Source: JBBQZO01 sp038207625 (GTDB taxonomy: Bacteria; Pseudomonadota; Gammaproteobacteria; Burkholderiales; Burkholderiaceae_D). Taken from it: a stretch of DNA of 64,000 nt. Position 1 is the stretch's first letter. Each line of letters opens with the position of its first letter. The notes under the pieces are model-generated. The model had not been told where the DNA came from. It searched no databases and saw only the letters and a program-made list of their open reading frames with translations. The DNA lies in the NCBI GenBank assembly GCA_038207625.1, contig JBBQZO010000019.1:1-64000 (forward strand), in the 5' to 3' direction. Positions 54,267-62,603 of the stretch are shown in pieces. Position numbers and translations under genes: made by a program.

Positions 54267-56000
54267 CTATTCATCGCCAACCCGCACGAAACGGTAGGTC
54301 AAAGCCACGCTCTGGATCGGCGCGCCCACGGCGGTGAAAAATTTACTGGTGCGCACCGGGTCGCCGCTGGGCGGATACACCAGGAAGGAGCGGGTGCCGT
54401 ACACCGACGCGTTGTATTTCGCCTGGAAGTTGACCCCATCCTGATCGACGAAGCGCAACCGGCGCACGTGCGCGAAATTGACCGTCGAGGTATGCTCCAG
54501 CGCGGCGGCGCAACTGGCGTAATCGGCGATGTCCTGTCCCAGCACGCTGCTGCATTCGAAGCCCACCAGGTCGCCGTTGGTATCCTGGAACCAGTAGCCG
54601 CCGACCGCGCCGCTGACGGTGTGGTTCTGGTGGAAAGTGACGCTGTATTCGTGCGAGCCATTTGCCTGCGCTGCGGTGCTGGTGAAGATGTAGCGTCCGG
54701 CCAGGTTTTTCTCGTTGAGCACCGGCGCGCCGTCGCGCAGCATGTCGCGCACCCGGTACGACGGGCCGTAGCCCTGGTCGGGCCGGCTGTACAAGACCTG
54801 GTAGCCGCCGCTGATCGGCCTGATGAAGCGCAGCGCCACATCCCCGTAGGCGGGAAAGCTCAGCAGCAAGGCGCCGTCGGCCTGCTTGCGCCAAGTGAAA
54901 TTGCGCGTCTCCGACACCGCCTCAGGGTGATGCGCCAGCGTGTCGCTGACCGTGCCCTCGGTGGCCGACGTGAACAGCAGCTCGTTGCCGGCGCCGGCCT
55001 TCTGGAAATCGAGTTCCAGGCTCAGATAAAATTTATCTTGCGCGCGCACAGTGGGCGCATCGACAAACTTGTTGACGATGCCGACCAGCCGGGTCTGCGC
55101 GCCGGTCGCCTCGAAGTCGTCCAGCGCGATGCGGATCGAGCCGGCGTCGATCTGCACGGCGGCGCGCACGACATCCTGCGGCAGTTGCACCTGCCTGTGC
55201 ATTTCATAACTGAGCGCGTAGGCGCCGTTGGCCGAGGCCGACAAGTTCACCTGCGCAAACCATTCCTTGACGGAGAAATCGCGGTAGCCGCTGCCGGCGA
55301 CATAAAAACTGCGCGTGACGCTGATCGCCGTGGCCGCGTCGCTGGCGAAGCTGAGCGCACCTTGCCGGCTGGTGGCATTGCTGGCCGTCAGCGTCACCGC
55401 CTGATCGAGGTCCTCCAGCCGAATCGACATCGCCGCGCCTTTGAGTTCGCCGTGCAGCGGCGAATCGAACACGGGATCGTTATTGTTGGTCATAAAGAAT
55501 TCGCCGCCGGACATGGCCGACAGGTCGATCTCCGCCCGGTGATAGGTGTCGCTGACCTTCTGGTCAACGACGCCGTCGGCGTCGTTGTCGAAGGCGATGT
55601 TCCAGCGCGCGTCCTGGGTGGTCTTGCCGCTGGCGGTGATCTGCGCGCTGCCGCTGACGGCGCAGTTGGTCAAAGGCCGACTGAGGCAACTGGGGCTGAT
55701 CAGGCTCAGCACGATGGTGCCGTCGGTCTGCAGATCCCACACAAAATAGCGCACCAGCGCGCCGTTCTGCAGCATGCGGCCGGTCCTTTGCGCCTTTTCG
55801 AACGGCGCCTCGGTGGCCCCTGCCAAAAACTCAAACGCATAATTGGCGCCGTTGGCGGGCGTCCAATAGCCGAGCACTTGCTGCTTGTCGGCCGTGACGA
55901 CGACCACCTCGGACGCCGAGCGCGCCGTGCCGTTGCCGCAGCCGGTGAGCAGTGCGCCGAGCACGCCTGCGAACAGAATTTGTATGATTTTTTGGTACAC
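54267..56000 (-). CDS. Predicted lipoprotein of unknown function
   Basis: The 577-residue protein has a lipoprotein signal (IIQILFAGVLGALLTGC, Cys21 as lipid-attachment residue) and is otherwise beta-rich, with repeated short domains. Two sections start similarly (VVTADKQQVLGYWTPANGAN and NEKNLAGRYIFTSTAAQANG), which suggests an internal duplication. No known domain is recognised. The GTG at 56000 is chosen because it places the signal at the N-terminus; an ATG further upstream would add a Cys-rich leader that looks like a shadow. It is on the minus strand downstream of the TolC-like gene and may be part of the export or surface-anchoring system. Confidence 0.7.
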   Translation of the reverse strand: MYQKIIQILFAGVLGALLTGCGNGTARSASEVVVVTADKQQVLGYWTPANGANYAFEFLAGATEAPFEKAQRTGRMLQNGALVRYFVWDLQTDGTIVLSLISPSCLSRPLTNCAVSGSAQITASGKTTQDARWNIAFDNDADGVVDQKVSDTYHRAEIDLSAMSGGEFFMTNNNDPVFDSPLHGELKGAAMSIRLEDLDQAVTLTASNATSRQGALSFASDAATAISVTRSFYVAGSGYRDFSVKEWFAQVNLSASANGAYALSYEMHRQVQLPQDVVRAAVQIDAGSIRIALDDFEATGAQTRLVGIVNKFVDAPTVRAQDKFYLSLELDFQKAGAGNELLFTSATEGTVSDTLAHHPEAVSETRNFTWRKQADGALLLSFPAYGDVALRFIRPISGGYQVLYSRPDQGYGPSYRVRDMLRDGAPVLNEKNLAGRYIFTSTAAQANGSHEYSVTFHQNHTVSGAVGGYWFQDTNGDLVGFECSSVLGQDIADYASCAAALEHTSTVNFAHVRRLRFVDQDGVNFQAKYNASVYGTRSFLVYPPSGDPVRTSKFFTAVGAPIQSVALTYRFVRVGDE

Positions 56001-56085
56001 AATCAACCCATAGCTAGTCAGTGTGAAGCGAGAACAGCATTCGAAGCAATTCAAAAACATCATCCGGCGCGCCGATCCGGCCCGC

Positions 56086-57459
56086 TCAGCGCACTGCGCG
56101 CACGGCGCGGCGCGGATCGAGGCGGCGATCGAGTTCGACCACGTCGCGTTCACCCAGCGCACCGGCGCTGCGCTTGAGGGTGAGCCCGGCGATCAGGTAG
56201 CCGTACAGCGCGTCGGCGTAATTTTGTCGGGCCAGCACCAGGTTTTTCTCGGCGTCGAGCACGATGATCATGTCCACGATGCCCTCGTCAAAACCCTTGT
56301 GCGCGAACTCGAGCGCGCTCTGGCTCGACACGATGGCCGCCTTGCGCGCGCTCACGGCGGCCGCACCGGAGACCACGTTGAGGTAGCTCGCATGGGTTTT
56401 CTGGACGACGCTGCGTTCGGCACTGTCGCGCAAGTCGCGCTGCTCGCGGTAGCGGAAATCGGCTTCGCGCGCGCTGGCCGACACGGCGCCGCCGCTGTAC
56501 AGGGGCAGCGTCAGCGTCAGCCCCACGCTAACGCCGCGCCGGATCACCTTGTCGGGCACCGCCGTGTCGTAGTTGCGTCTGTCGTAACCGTCCGAATAGC
56601 TCAGGTCGGCGGCCAGTCTGGGCAAATGCTCGGCGGCCCGGCCCAGCGCGTTTTCACGCGCCGCGTCGACCGCCAGCGTCGCACCGTGGAGGTCGTGGTT
56701 GTTCTTCAGCGCGGCGTCGCGCCATTCCGAAAACGCCAGCGGGACCGGCGCGCTGGCCACGAAATCCTCGGGCAAGGCCGCCAGTTCGACCAGCTCCTGC
56801 CCCGTCATCTGCTTGACCGCGTCGAAGGCGAGGTTGAGAACGTTCTGCGCCACCAGCGTGTCGGCCGCGGCCGCGTCCAGCGCCGCCTGCGCTTCCAGAT
56901 AGGCCGTGATGCGTGCCATCCCCAGATCGTATTTCAGCTTGGCGGCCTTGCGCTGCAAGCCCAACGCTTGCTCGGCCGACTGCGCGGCGGCCAGTTTGGC
57001 GCCGGCCGTGATCGCCTGCAGGTAGCCGTCCGCCACGCGCAGGATCAGCGCCTGCTTTTCGCTTTCGAACACGGTCGCGGCCAGCGCCGCCTGCGCGGTG
57101 CCGCGCCGGTAATCGTGCAAGGCGGCGAGATCGACCAGTGGCTGGGTGAGCGCGACCGAATAGCCCGGTGCGTTGCTGTCGGTGAGGTTCTTGCCGGGCG
57201 CCGCGAACGGGTTGGACGACTCGGTGCGCGTGCTGCCCTGAGAGCGGGTCCAGTTGGCCTGGGCGACAAGCTTCGGCAACAGCGCGGCGCGCGCGATCGG
57301 GACACTCTCTTGCCCGGCCAGATAGGCCGACTGGGCGGCGCGCAGCTGCGTGTCGTTTTGCAGCGACAAGGCGTACACGTCGGACAGCGTTTCGGCCCGC
57401 GCCGGGCGAGCACAACACATGCAGACAGCGGCGACGATGAGCCAGGTTTTCAAGGACAC
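56086..57459 (-). CDS. TolC-family outer-membrane efflux protein
   Basis: The 457-residue protein has a signal peptide (WLIVAAVCMCCARPARA) and two repeated OEP domains. The first has TLSDVYALSLQNDTQLRAAQ and the second has FSEWRDAALKNNHDLHGATL; each is followed by the long alpha-helical segments that form the periplasmic tunnel. The product would be a trimeric outer-membrane channel. The GTG at 57459 is used; a TTG at 57453 has better AGGA spacing. It is divergent from an RND adaptor and pump, and upstream of the lipoprotein and NRPS genes, so it could serve either system or both. Confidence 0.9.
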   Translation of the reverse strand: MSLKTWLIVAAVCMCCARPARAETLSDVYALSLQNDTQLRAAQSAYLAGQESVPIARAALLPKLVAQANWTRSQGSTRTESSNPFAAPGKNLTDSNAPGYSVALTQPLVDLAALHDYRRGTAQAALAATVFESEKQALILRVADGYLQAITAGAKLAAAQSAEQALGLQRKAAKLKYDLGMARITAYLEAQAALDAAAADTLVAQNVLNLAFDAVKQMTGQELVELAALPEDFVASAPVPLAFSEWRDAALKNNHDLHGATLAVDAARENALGRAAEHLPRLAADLSYSDGYDRRNYDTAVPDKVIRRGVSVGLTLTLPLYSGGAVSASAREADFRYREQRDLRDSAERSVVQKTHASYLNVVSGAAAVSARKAAIVSSQSALEFAHKGFDEGIVDMIIVLDAEKNLVLARQNYADALYGYLIAGLTLKRSAGALGERDVVELDRRLDPRRAVRAVR

Positions 57460-58100
57460 ATTCCTAGTAGGTAGAAGGTTCGGCCGCGCCGACGCAACAC
57501 AGTTCAAAAGTCGGCGCCGGCGTCACCGGCGGCGCCACCGCACACCCTGCGCGGCTGGCCCGACGGGGCCGCGCAGCCACTGCAAGATACCTGCCCAACG
57601 CTGCTCGCGCGGCCCTGGCAGGCGTCCAAGGTTGCCGAAAATTCGGCCCACGGAGGGCGCTGCGCATTGCGCAACTGGCGCTTTTTTGGCCGCACAATAT
57701 GTAGTAATACTAGAACCTGGTTAAATAGTATCTTGCGAGCAATAGCCCGTACATCCAGCAAAAATCGTCCTGGCGAACAGCCAATTGACGATCCAGGGCG
57801 ATCATTGCCGCACTTTTAGGCAATTAACCGGCCAAGTATTTTTATTTGAGCAATATTTATTGCTATTTCTAGACAAAAATAGATAACGCTTACGATCAAC
57901 ATTTCAGGAAGGGTGAACTTGGCGCTGCGCAGAACGATACAAGTTAACGTTTTTCTTGTAGTAAAGTTACATGTCAGCTAGTATAGGTAGGTGTTATCGG
58001 GATGTCTAGTAAATTTTTTCCACGCAGAATTCGTGCATCGGAAGCCATTCCGTTTCAGATGAAAAGTGACTTCTTATTTAACTATCGGCATCGACATTCC
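57460..58100. other. Divergent intergenic region between the TolC-like and RND genes
   Basis: About 640 bases with no supported gene. The part next to the TolC-like gene is GC-rich, and 57700-58060 is clearly AT-rich, as expected for two divergent promoters. Short frames here have no homologous look. A candidate rightward promoter is listed separately. Confidence 0.6.
57956..57984 (+). promoter_or_regulatory. Weak candidate promoter for the RND operon
   Basis: TTGTAG (57956-57961) and TAGTAT (57979-57984) are 17 bases apart in the AT-rich gap, about 115 bases before the adaptor start. Both boxes match consensus only partly. Confidence 0.3.
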
Positions 58101-59255
58101 ATGACACTCACCGTCCACCGCCTTCTCCTCCGCGCCGCGCCGCTGCCCCGTTTTGCCCTGCTGGCGCTGTGCCTGGCGCCGCTCGTCGCGGGCTGCGGCC
58201 GCGGCAACGCGCAGGTCACCGACACTGCCATGCGCACCGACGCGCCGGCGCCGATTCTGATCGCGCAGGAAGATCTGGCGGTGCTGCACACGACGCTGCG
58301 CACCTCGGCAACCGTCATCACGGGATCGGTACAACCGGAGCGGCGCGCCGATCTGCGCGCCGAAATGTCGGCGCTGGTGCTGCAGGTGTTGCGCGACAAC
58401 GGCGAGCAGGTGAAGAAGGGCGAACTGCTGGTGCGCCTGGACGACGCCGCGCTGCGCGCCGGCCAGACTGCGGCCGATGAATCGACGCGCGTGGCCGAAC
58501 AGGCGTTGGCCCAAGCGCAGCGCCAGTACCAGCGCCTGCAGCGCTTGCGCGGCCTGGGCCTGGCCTCGACCCAGGAACTCGAAGAGGCCGCTATCCGGCG
58601 CAACGACGCGCACGCCGAACTGGCCGCAACCAGCGCCAGGGCAGCGCAGGCGCACCAGCAATTGCAGCACACCGAAGTGCGCGCGCCGTTCGACGGCATT
58701 ACCAGCGAGCGCCGGGTGTCGCCCGGCGACACGGTCCAGATCGGCAAGGAACTGATCAAGGTGCTCGACCCGGCCAGCATGCAGGTCGAAGGTTTTGTGT
58801 CGGCCGAGCGGATCGGCGCCGTGCGCGTCGGGCAGGCAGTCAGCCTCGAACTGAACGGCGAGCGCCGTCAGCTGGCGGGCACGATACGGCGCATCGATCC
58901 GGCCGCCAACCCCGTCACCCGCCAGGTCGCCGTGTTGGTCGGATTCGACAACCGTCTGGTCGCGCCGTTGGGCGGACTGTCTGCGCGCGGGCGCATCGAG
59001 GGCGAGCAGGCGGCGGCGCTGTCGATCAAGGCCTCGGCCGTGGTGCGCGAAGGCGACCAGACCTATGCCTGGCGCGTCCAGGGCGATGTCGTGCACAAGG
59101 TCGCGCTGGTGCTGGGCGCGCCCGATCCCCGTTCTGGTTACTGCGCGGTGAGCAGCGGCTTGGCGGACGGCGACACCGTCATCCGCCGGCCCGTTTCCGC
59201 GCTCAGGGACGGGCAAAAAGTGGTCATGACACGCGCCATCGCACCACCGGCCTGA
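58101..59255 (+). CDS. RND efflux periplasmic adaptor (membrane fusion protein), lipoprotein
   Basis: The 384-residue protein has a lipoprotein signal with LVAGC (Cys32). The MFP domains follow in order: a beta-barrel/lipoyl start (ERRADLRAEMSALVLQVLRD, GEQVKKGELLVRLDD), a coiled-coil hairpin (about residues 135-205), the second lipoyl half (TEVRAPFDGITSERRVSPGD) and a beta-barrel (QVEGFVSAERIGAVRVGQAV). It links the RND pump to an outer-membrane channel. The ATG at 58101 is used since it starts the signal sequence; in-frame starts at 58059 and 58002 would add charged leaders. The RND gene follows after 51 bases. Confidence 0.9.
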   Translation: MTLTVHRLLLRAAPLPRFALLALCLAPLVAGCGRGNAQVTDTAMRTDAPAPILIAQEDLAVLHTTLRTSATVITGSVQPERRADLRAEMSALVLQVLRDNGEQVKKGELLVRLDDAALRAGQTAADESTRVAEQALAQAQRQYQRLQRLRGLGLASTQELEEAAIRRNDAHAELAATSARAAQAHQQLQHTEVRAPFDGITSERRVSPGDTVQIGKELIKVLDPASMQVEGFVSAERIGAVRVGQAVSLELNGERRQLAGTIRRIDPAANPVTRQVAVLVGFDNRLVAPLGGLSARGRIEGEQAAALSIKASAVVREGDQTYAWRVQGDVVHKVALVLGAPDPRSGYCAVSSGLADGDTVIRRPVSALRDGQKVVMTRAIAPPA

Positions 59256-59306
59256 GCAGCACACGCAGCCCCGGCAAGCCAGCGCCAACCCCATCGAGAG
59301 TAGCCC

Positions 59307-62300
59307 ATGTTCCTGTCCGACTTTAGTATCAAGCGTCCCATCGTGACGCTGTCGATCATCATTGCGTTGATGTGCCTGGGGCTGTTTGCGCTCAAAAAAC
59401 TGCGCGTCAACCAGTATCCGGATATCGAGCCGCCGGTGCTGTCGATCAACATCGCCTATCCCGGCGCCTCGCCCGAATCGGTCGAACGCGAAATCGTCAG
59501 CCGCATCGAAAAACCGCTGCAGGGCATCGCCGGCGTCGACCATGTGTATGCCGAAGCCAATGAGGGCGGCGCCAATATCTGGATCGCGTTTAACTTCACC
59601 AAGAACATGCTCGAAGCGAGCGACGAGGCGCGCGCGGTGATCGCCGCCGTGCGCTTCAAGATGCCGCAGGAGATGCGTGAGCCGGTACTGCAGCGCATCG
59701 ACCCGTCCGCCCAGCCGGTGATGATCCTGTCGCTGTCGTCGACCTCCCAGAGCCACGCGCAGATTTCCCATTTTGCCGAGGACAGCCTGTTCGACCAGTT
59801 GCGCGCGCTCGATGGCGTGGCCAGCGTCACCGTGGGCGGTGCGCTCAAGCGCGAGCTGAGCGTGCTGCTGCACGCGCAAAAACTGCACGAATACAGTGTC
59901 CCGGTGGCCGATGTCGTCGATGCGCTGCGCAGGGAAAACAGCACGGCCCCGGTGGGCAAATTGCACGGCCCACTGGAAGATCACAGCATCCGCCTGTCGG
60001 GACGCATCAAGTCGCCCGCCGACTACGAACAGGTGGTCGTCACGCGCCACGGCGACGACGTCGTCCGGCTGGCCCAGGTGGCCAGCATCGCCGACGGTTT
60101 CGCCGACGTCGACAACGTCACCACGCGCAACGGCAAAACCAATGTGGGCATCTACATCACGCGCGCGCGCGCGGCCAGCACCGTCGATGTCGCCACCCAG
60201 GTGCGCAAACTGGTCGCCGCGGTCAGCGCGACCTTGCCGGCCGGGACCACGCTGGAAATCACCAGCGACGGTGGGCGCGAGGCGCAGAACCAATTGGGCA
60301 ATGTGGTGCATGCGCTGATCCTGGGCGCCGTGCTGACCATCCTGGTGGTGTATGTGTTTCTGAACTCCTGGCGCTCGACGCTGGTGACGTCGTTGAGCTT
60401 GCCGACCTCGGTGATCGCCGCCTTCATCGTCGTGTGGATGTGCGGCTTCACGCTCAACTTCATGTCCTTGCTGGGGCTATCGCTGGCGATCGGGGTGTTG
60501 ATCGACGACGCCATCGTGGTGCGCGAAAACATCGTGCGACATATGGAAGCGGGCGCCGACCGCATCAGCGCGGCGCGCAATGGCACCCGCGAGATCGGCC
60601 TGGCCGTTGCCGCCAGCACCTTCGCCATCATCGCCGTATTCATCCCGGTGGCCTTCATGCCGGGCGAGGCCGGGCAGTGGTTCAAGCCCTTCGCGCTGAC
60701 CGTCGCCTTCTCGGTGCTGGTGAGCCTGTTCATTTCCTTCACACTCGACCCGATGCTGTCGGCGTATTGGGGCGACCCGACCGGCTACCACCAGGGCGCC
60801 AAGAGCGCGCTGGGCCTGCGCCTGGCCCGCCTCAATGGCTGGTTCGACCAGCAGTCGCTGCGCTACGCCAAGGTGGTCAACTGGGCCTTGGGGCACCGCC
60901 GGGCGATGGGTCTGATCGCGCTGGCGTCCTTCGGCGGTGCGATCGCGCTGCAGATCGGCTTCGGCGGCACCAGCTTCCTGCCCGTCGTCGACACCGGCAA
61001 GCTCAGGATCGACGTGCGCAGCCCGGCCACTTCCAGCCTGGCGTATTCGCGCCTGAAGGTCGAGCGGGCGACGCAGCTGGCGCGCATGCTGCCCGACACC
61101 AAGGCCACCGACAGCAGCGCCAACGCCGCTGGCGGCACGGTGTTCGTGCACATCGGCACGCGCGCCGAGCGGCGCCGCTCGGCCGCCGAGGTCGCCGCCG
61201 ACCTGCGCAAGCTGCTCGCCAGCGTGGTGGGCGCCGAATACTTTGTCACCGATGACCTGAGCACCAACTCGCGCACCGTGCAGATCGAGTTTTCCGGCCC
61301 CGATTCGCGCACATTGATGGCGCTGACCGGCGCGTACATGGACAAGCTGCGCGCCGTCAAGGGCGCGGTCGACGTCAGCCTGTCCGAGCAGGACCCCGAC
61401 GACGAATTGCAGATCGAGCTGGACCGCGGCCTGGCCAATTCGATGGGCGTCTCGCTCAACGACGTGGCGCAGACCATGCGGGTGGCCTTCGCCGGCGTGC
61501 CGGTGGGCGACTGGATCGATCCGAACGGCGAGGCGCGCGACGTGGCCGTGCGCCTGGCCGCGGCCGACCGGGTCAGCGCGGAAGACATCGAGCGCCTGCC
61601 GATCGCCGTCAACGGCGGGCGCCAGATGGTGCCGCTCGAGCAGATCGCCCACATCACGATGGGCAAGGGGCCGGCGCAGATCCGCCACACCGACGGCAAG
61701 CGCGTGGTGACGGTGTCGGCCAATGCGCAAGGACGCTCGGCCGGCGAAGTCACGGATGACGCACTGGCGCTGGCGCGCAGCATCGATTTTCCGCCCGGCT
61801 ACGGGATCTATCTGGGCGGCGCGTCGCGCAGCCAGCAAGAACTGTTCGCGGCGATGGCCACCGCGCTGGCGATGGGCATCGGGCTGATGTACCTGATCCT
61901 GGTGGCCCAGTTCGGCTCGTTCAGCGCACCGCTGGCGATCATGTTGTCGTTGCCCTTGAGCCTGATCGGCGTGGTGCTGGCGCTGCTGGTGACCAGGGGC
62001 AGTTTGAACCTGATGAGCCTGATCGGCGTGATCATGCTGATGGGGCTGGTGGCCAAGAACGCCATCCTGCTGCTCGATTGCGCGCGCAAGCGCGAGGCAC
62101 TGGGCGACACGCGCGCCGCCGCCTTGATGCATGCCGGCCAGATGCGCCTGCGACCCATCGTCATGACCAGCCTGGCCCTGATCGCGGGCATGCTGCCGGT
62201 CGCCATCGGCACCGGCGAGGGCAGCGAATTCTACCGGCCGCTGGCGGTGGCCATCATCGGTGGCACGATCACCTCGACCTTGCTGACCTTGCTGGTGGTG

Positions 62301-62420
62301 CCGACCTTCTATGACAGCATCGAACACGCCGTCGCCGGCCTGCGCGCGCGCCTGACCCGCGGACACACGGCGGCGCCCGCGGCGCCGCCCACGCCAACGG
62401 GCGCAGAGACCGGCCGCTGA
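59307..62420 (+). CDS. RND family efflux transporter permease (HAE1-type)
   Basis: The 1037-residue inner-membrane pump has 12 transmembrane helices in two halves, each with a large periplasmic loop. It starts FLSDFSIKRPIVTLSIIIAL, and RVNQYPDIEPPVLSINIAYPG is the family segment after helix 1. The proton-relay aspartates are Asp400/Asp401 in GVLIDDAIVVREN, and the partner Lys is in GLVAKNAILLLD. It uses proton entry to expel substrates such as drugs, detergents or lipopeptides through the TolC-like channel. It is in an operon with the adaptor, divergent from the TolC-like gene, and could serve as an export or self-protection pump for the lipopeptide. Confidence 0.93.
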   Translation: MFLSDFSIKRPIVTLSIIIALMCLGLFALKKLRVNQYPDIEPPVLSINIAYPGASPESVEREIVSRIEKPLQGIAGVDHVYAEANEGGANIWIAFNFTKNMLEASDEARAVIAAVRFKMPQEMREPVLQRIDPSAQPVMILSLSSTSQSHAQISHFAEDSLFDQLRALDGVASVTVGGALKRELSVLLHAQKLHEYSVPVADVVDALRRENSTAPVGKLHGPLEDHSIRLSGRIKSPADYEQVVVTRHGDDVVRLAQVASIADGFADVDNVTTRNGKTNVGIYITRARAASTVDVATQVRKLVAAVSATLPAGTTLEITSDGGREAQNQLGNVVHALILGAVLTILVVYVFLNSWRSTLVTSLSLPTSVIAAFIVVWMCGFTLNFMSLLGLSLAIGVLIDDAIVVRENIVRHMEAGADRISAARNGTREIGLAVAASTFAIIAVFIPVAFMPGEAGQWFKPFALTVAFSVLVSLFISFTLDPMLSAYWGDPTGYHQGAKSALGLRLARLNGWFDQQSLRYAKVVNWALGHRRAMGLIALASFGGAIALQIGFGGTSFLPVVDTGKLRIDVRSPATSSLAYSRLKVERATQLARMLPDTKATDSSANAAGGTVFVHIGTRAERRRSAAEVAADLRKLLASVVGAEYFVTDDLSTNSRTVQIEFSGPDSRTLMALTGAYMDKLRAVKGAVDVSLSEQDPDDELQIELDRGLANSMGVSLNDVAQTMRVAFAGVPVGDWIDPNGEARDVAVRLAAADRVSAEDIERLPIAVNGGRQMVPLEQIAHITMGKGPAQIRHTDGKRVVTVSANAQGRSAGEVTDDALALARSIDFPPGYGIYLGGASRSQQELFAAMATALAMGIGLMYLILVAQFGSFSAPLAIMLSLPLSLIGVVLALLVTRGSLNLMSLIGVIMLMGLVAKNAILLLDCARKREALGDTRAAALMHAGQMRLRPIVMTSLALIAGMLPVAIGTGEGSEFYRPLAVAIIGGTITSTLLTLLVVPTFYDSIEHAVAGLRARLTRGHTAAPAAPPTPTGAETGR

Positions 62421-62429
62421 GCAAGCCGA

Positions 62430-62450
62430 CGCGCCATCGGCGCGCTTGTT
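62430..62450 (+). terminator. Possible terminator after the RND gene
   Basis: A 6-bp stem CGCGCC (62430-62435)/GGCGCG (62439-62444) with a 3-base loop is followed by TTGTTTT. The T-run is interrupted, so strength is uncertain. Confidence 0.4.
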
Positions 62451-62603
62451 TTGCGTCAGCGCAAGCGGCGCAAGCGCGCCCTGCCTATGATGGAGCAGGC
62501 CGGCGCCCGCCGGCACGGCTGCGCGGAACGGCGCAGCGGCGCGCACCGGGCCAGTCGCTGGGCGGCCCGCCTCGGCCGGCGCCGCCATCCAGGAGAGGCG
62601 TCG

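Noticed and set aside
52845..56177. A plus-strand open frame of about 1100 codons crossing the GT4, VOC and lipoprotein genes
   Set aside because: It spans several well-supported minus-strand genes and has His/Arg/Val-rich composition without domains, so it is a shadow.
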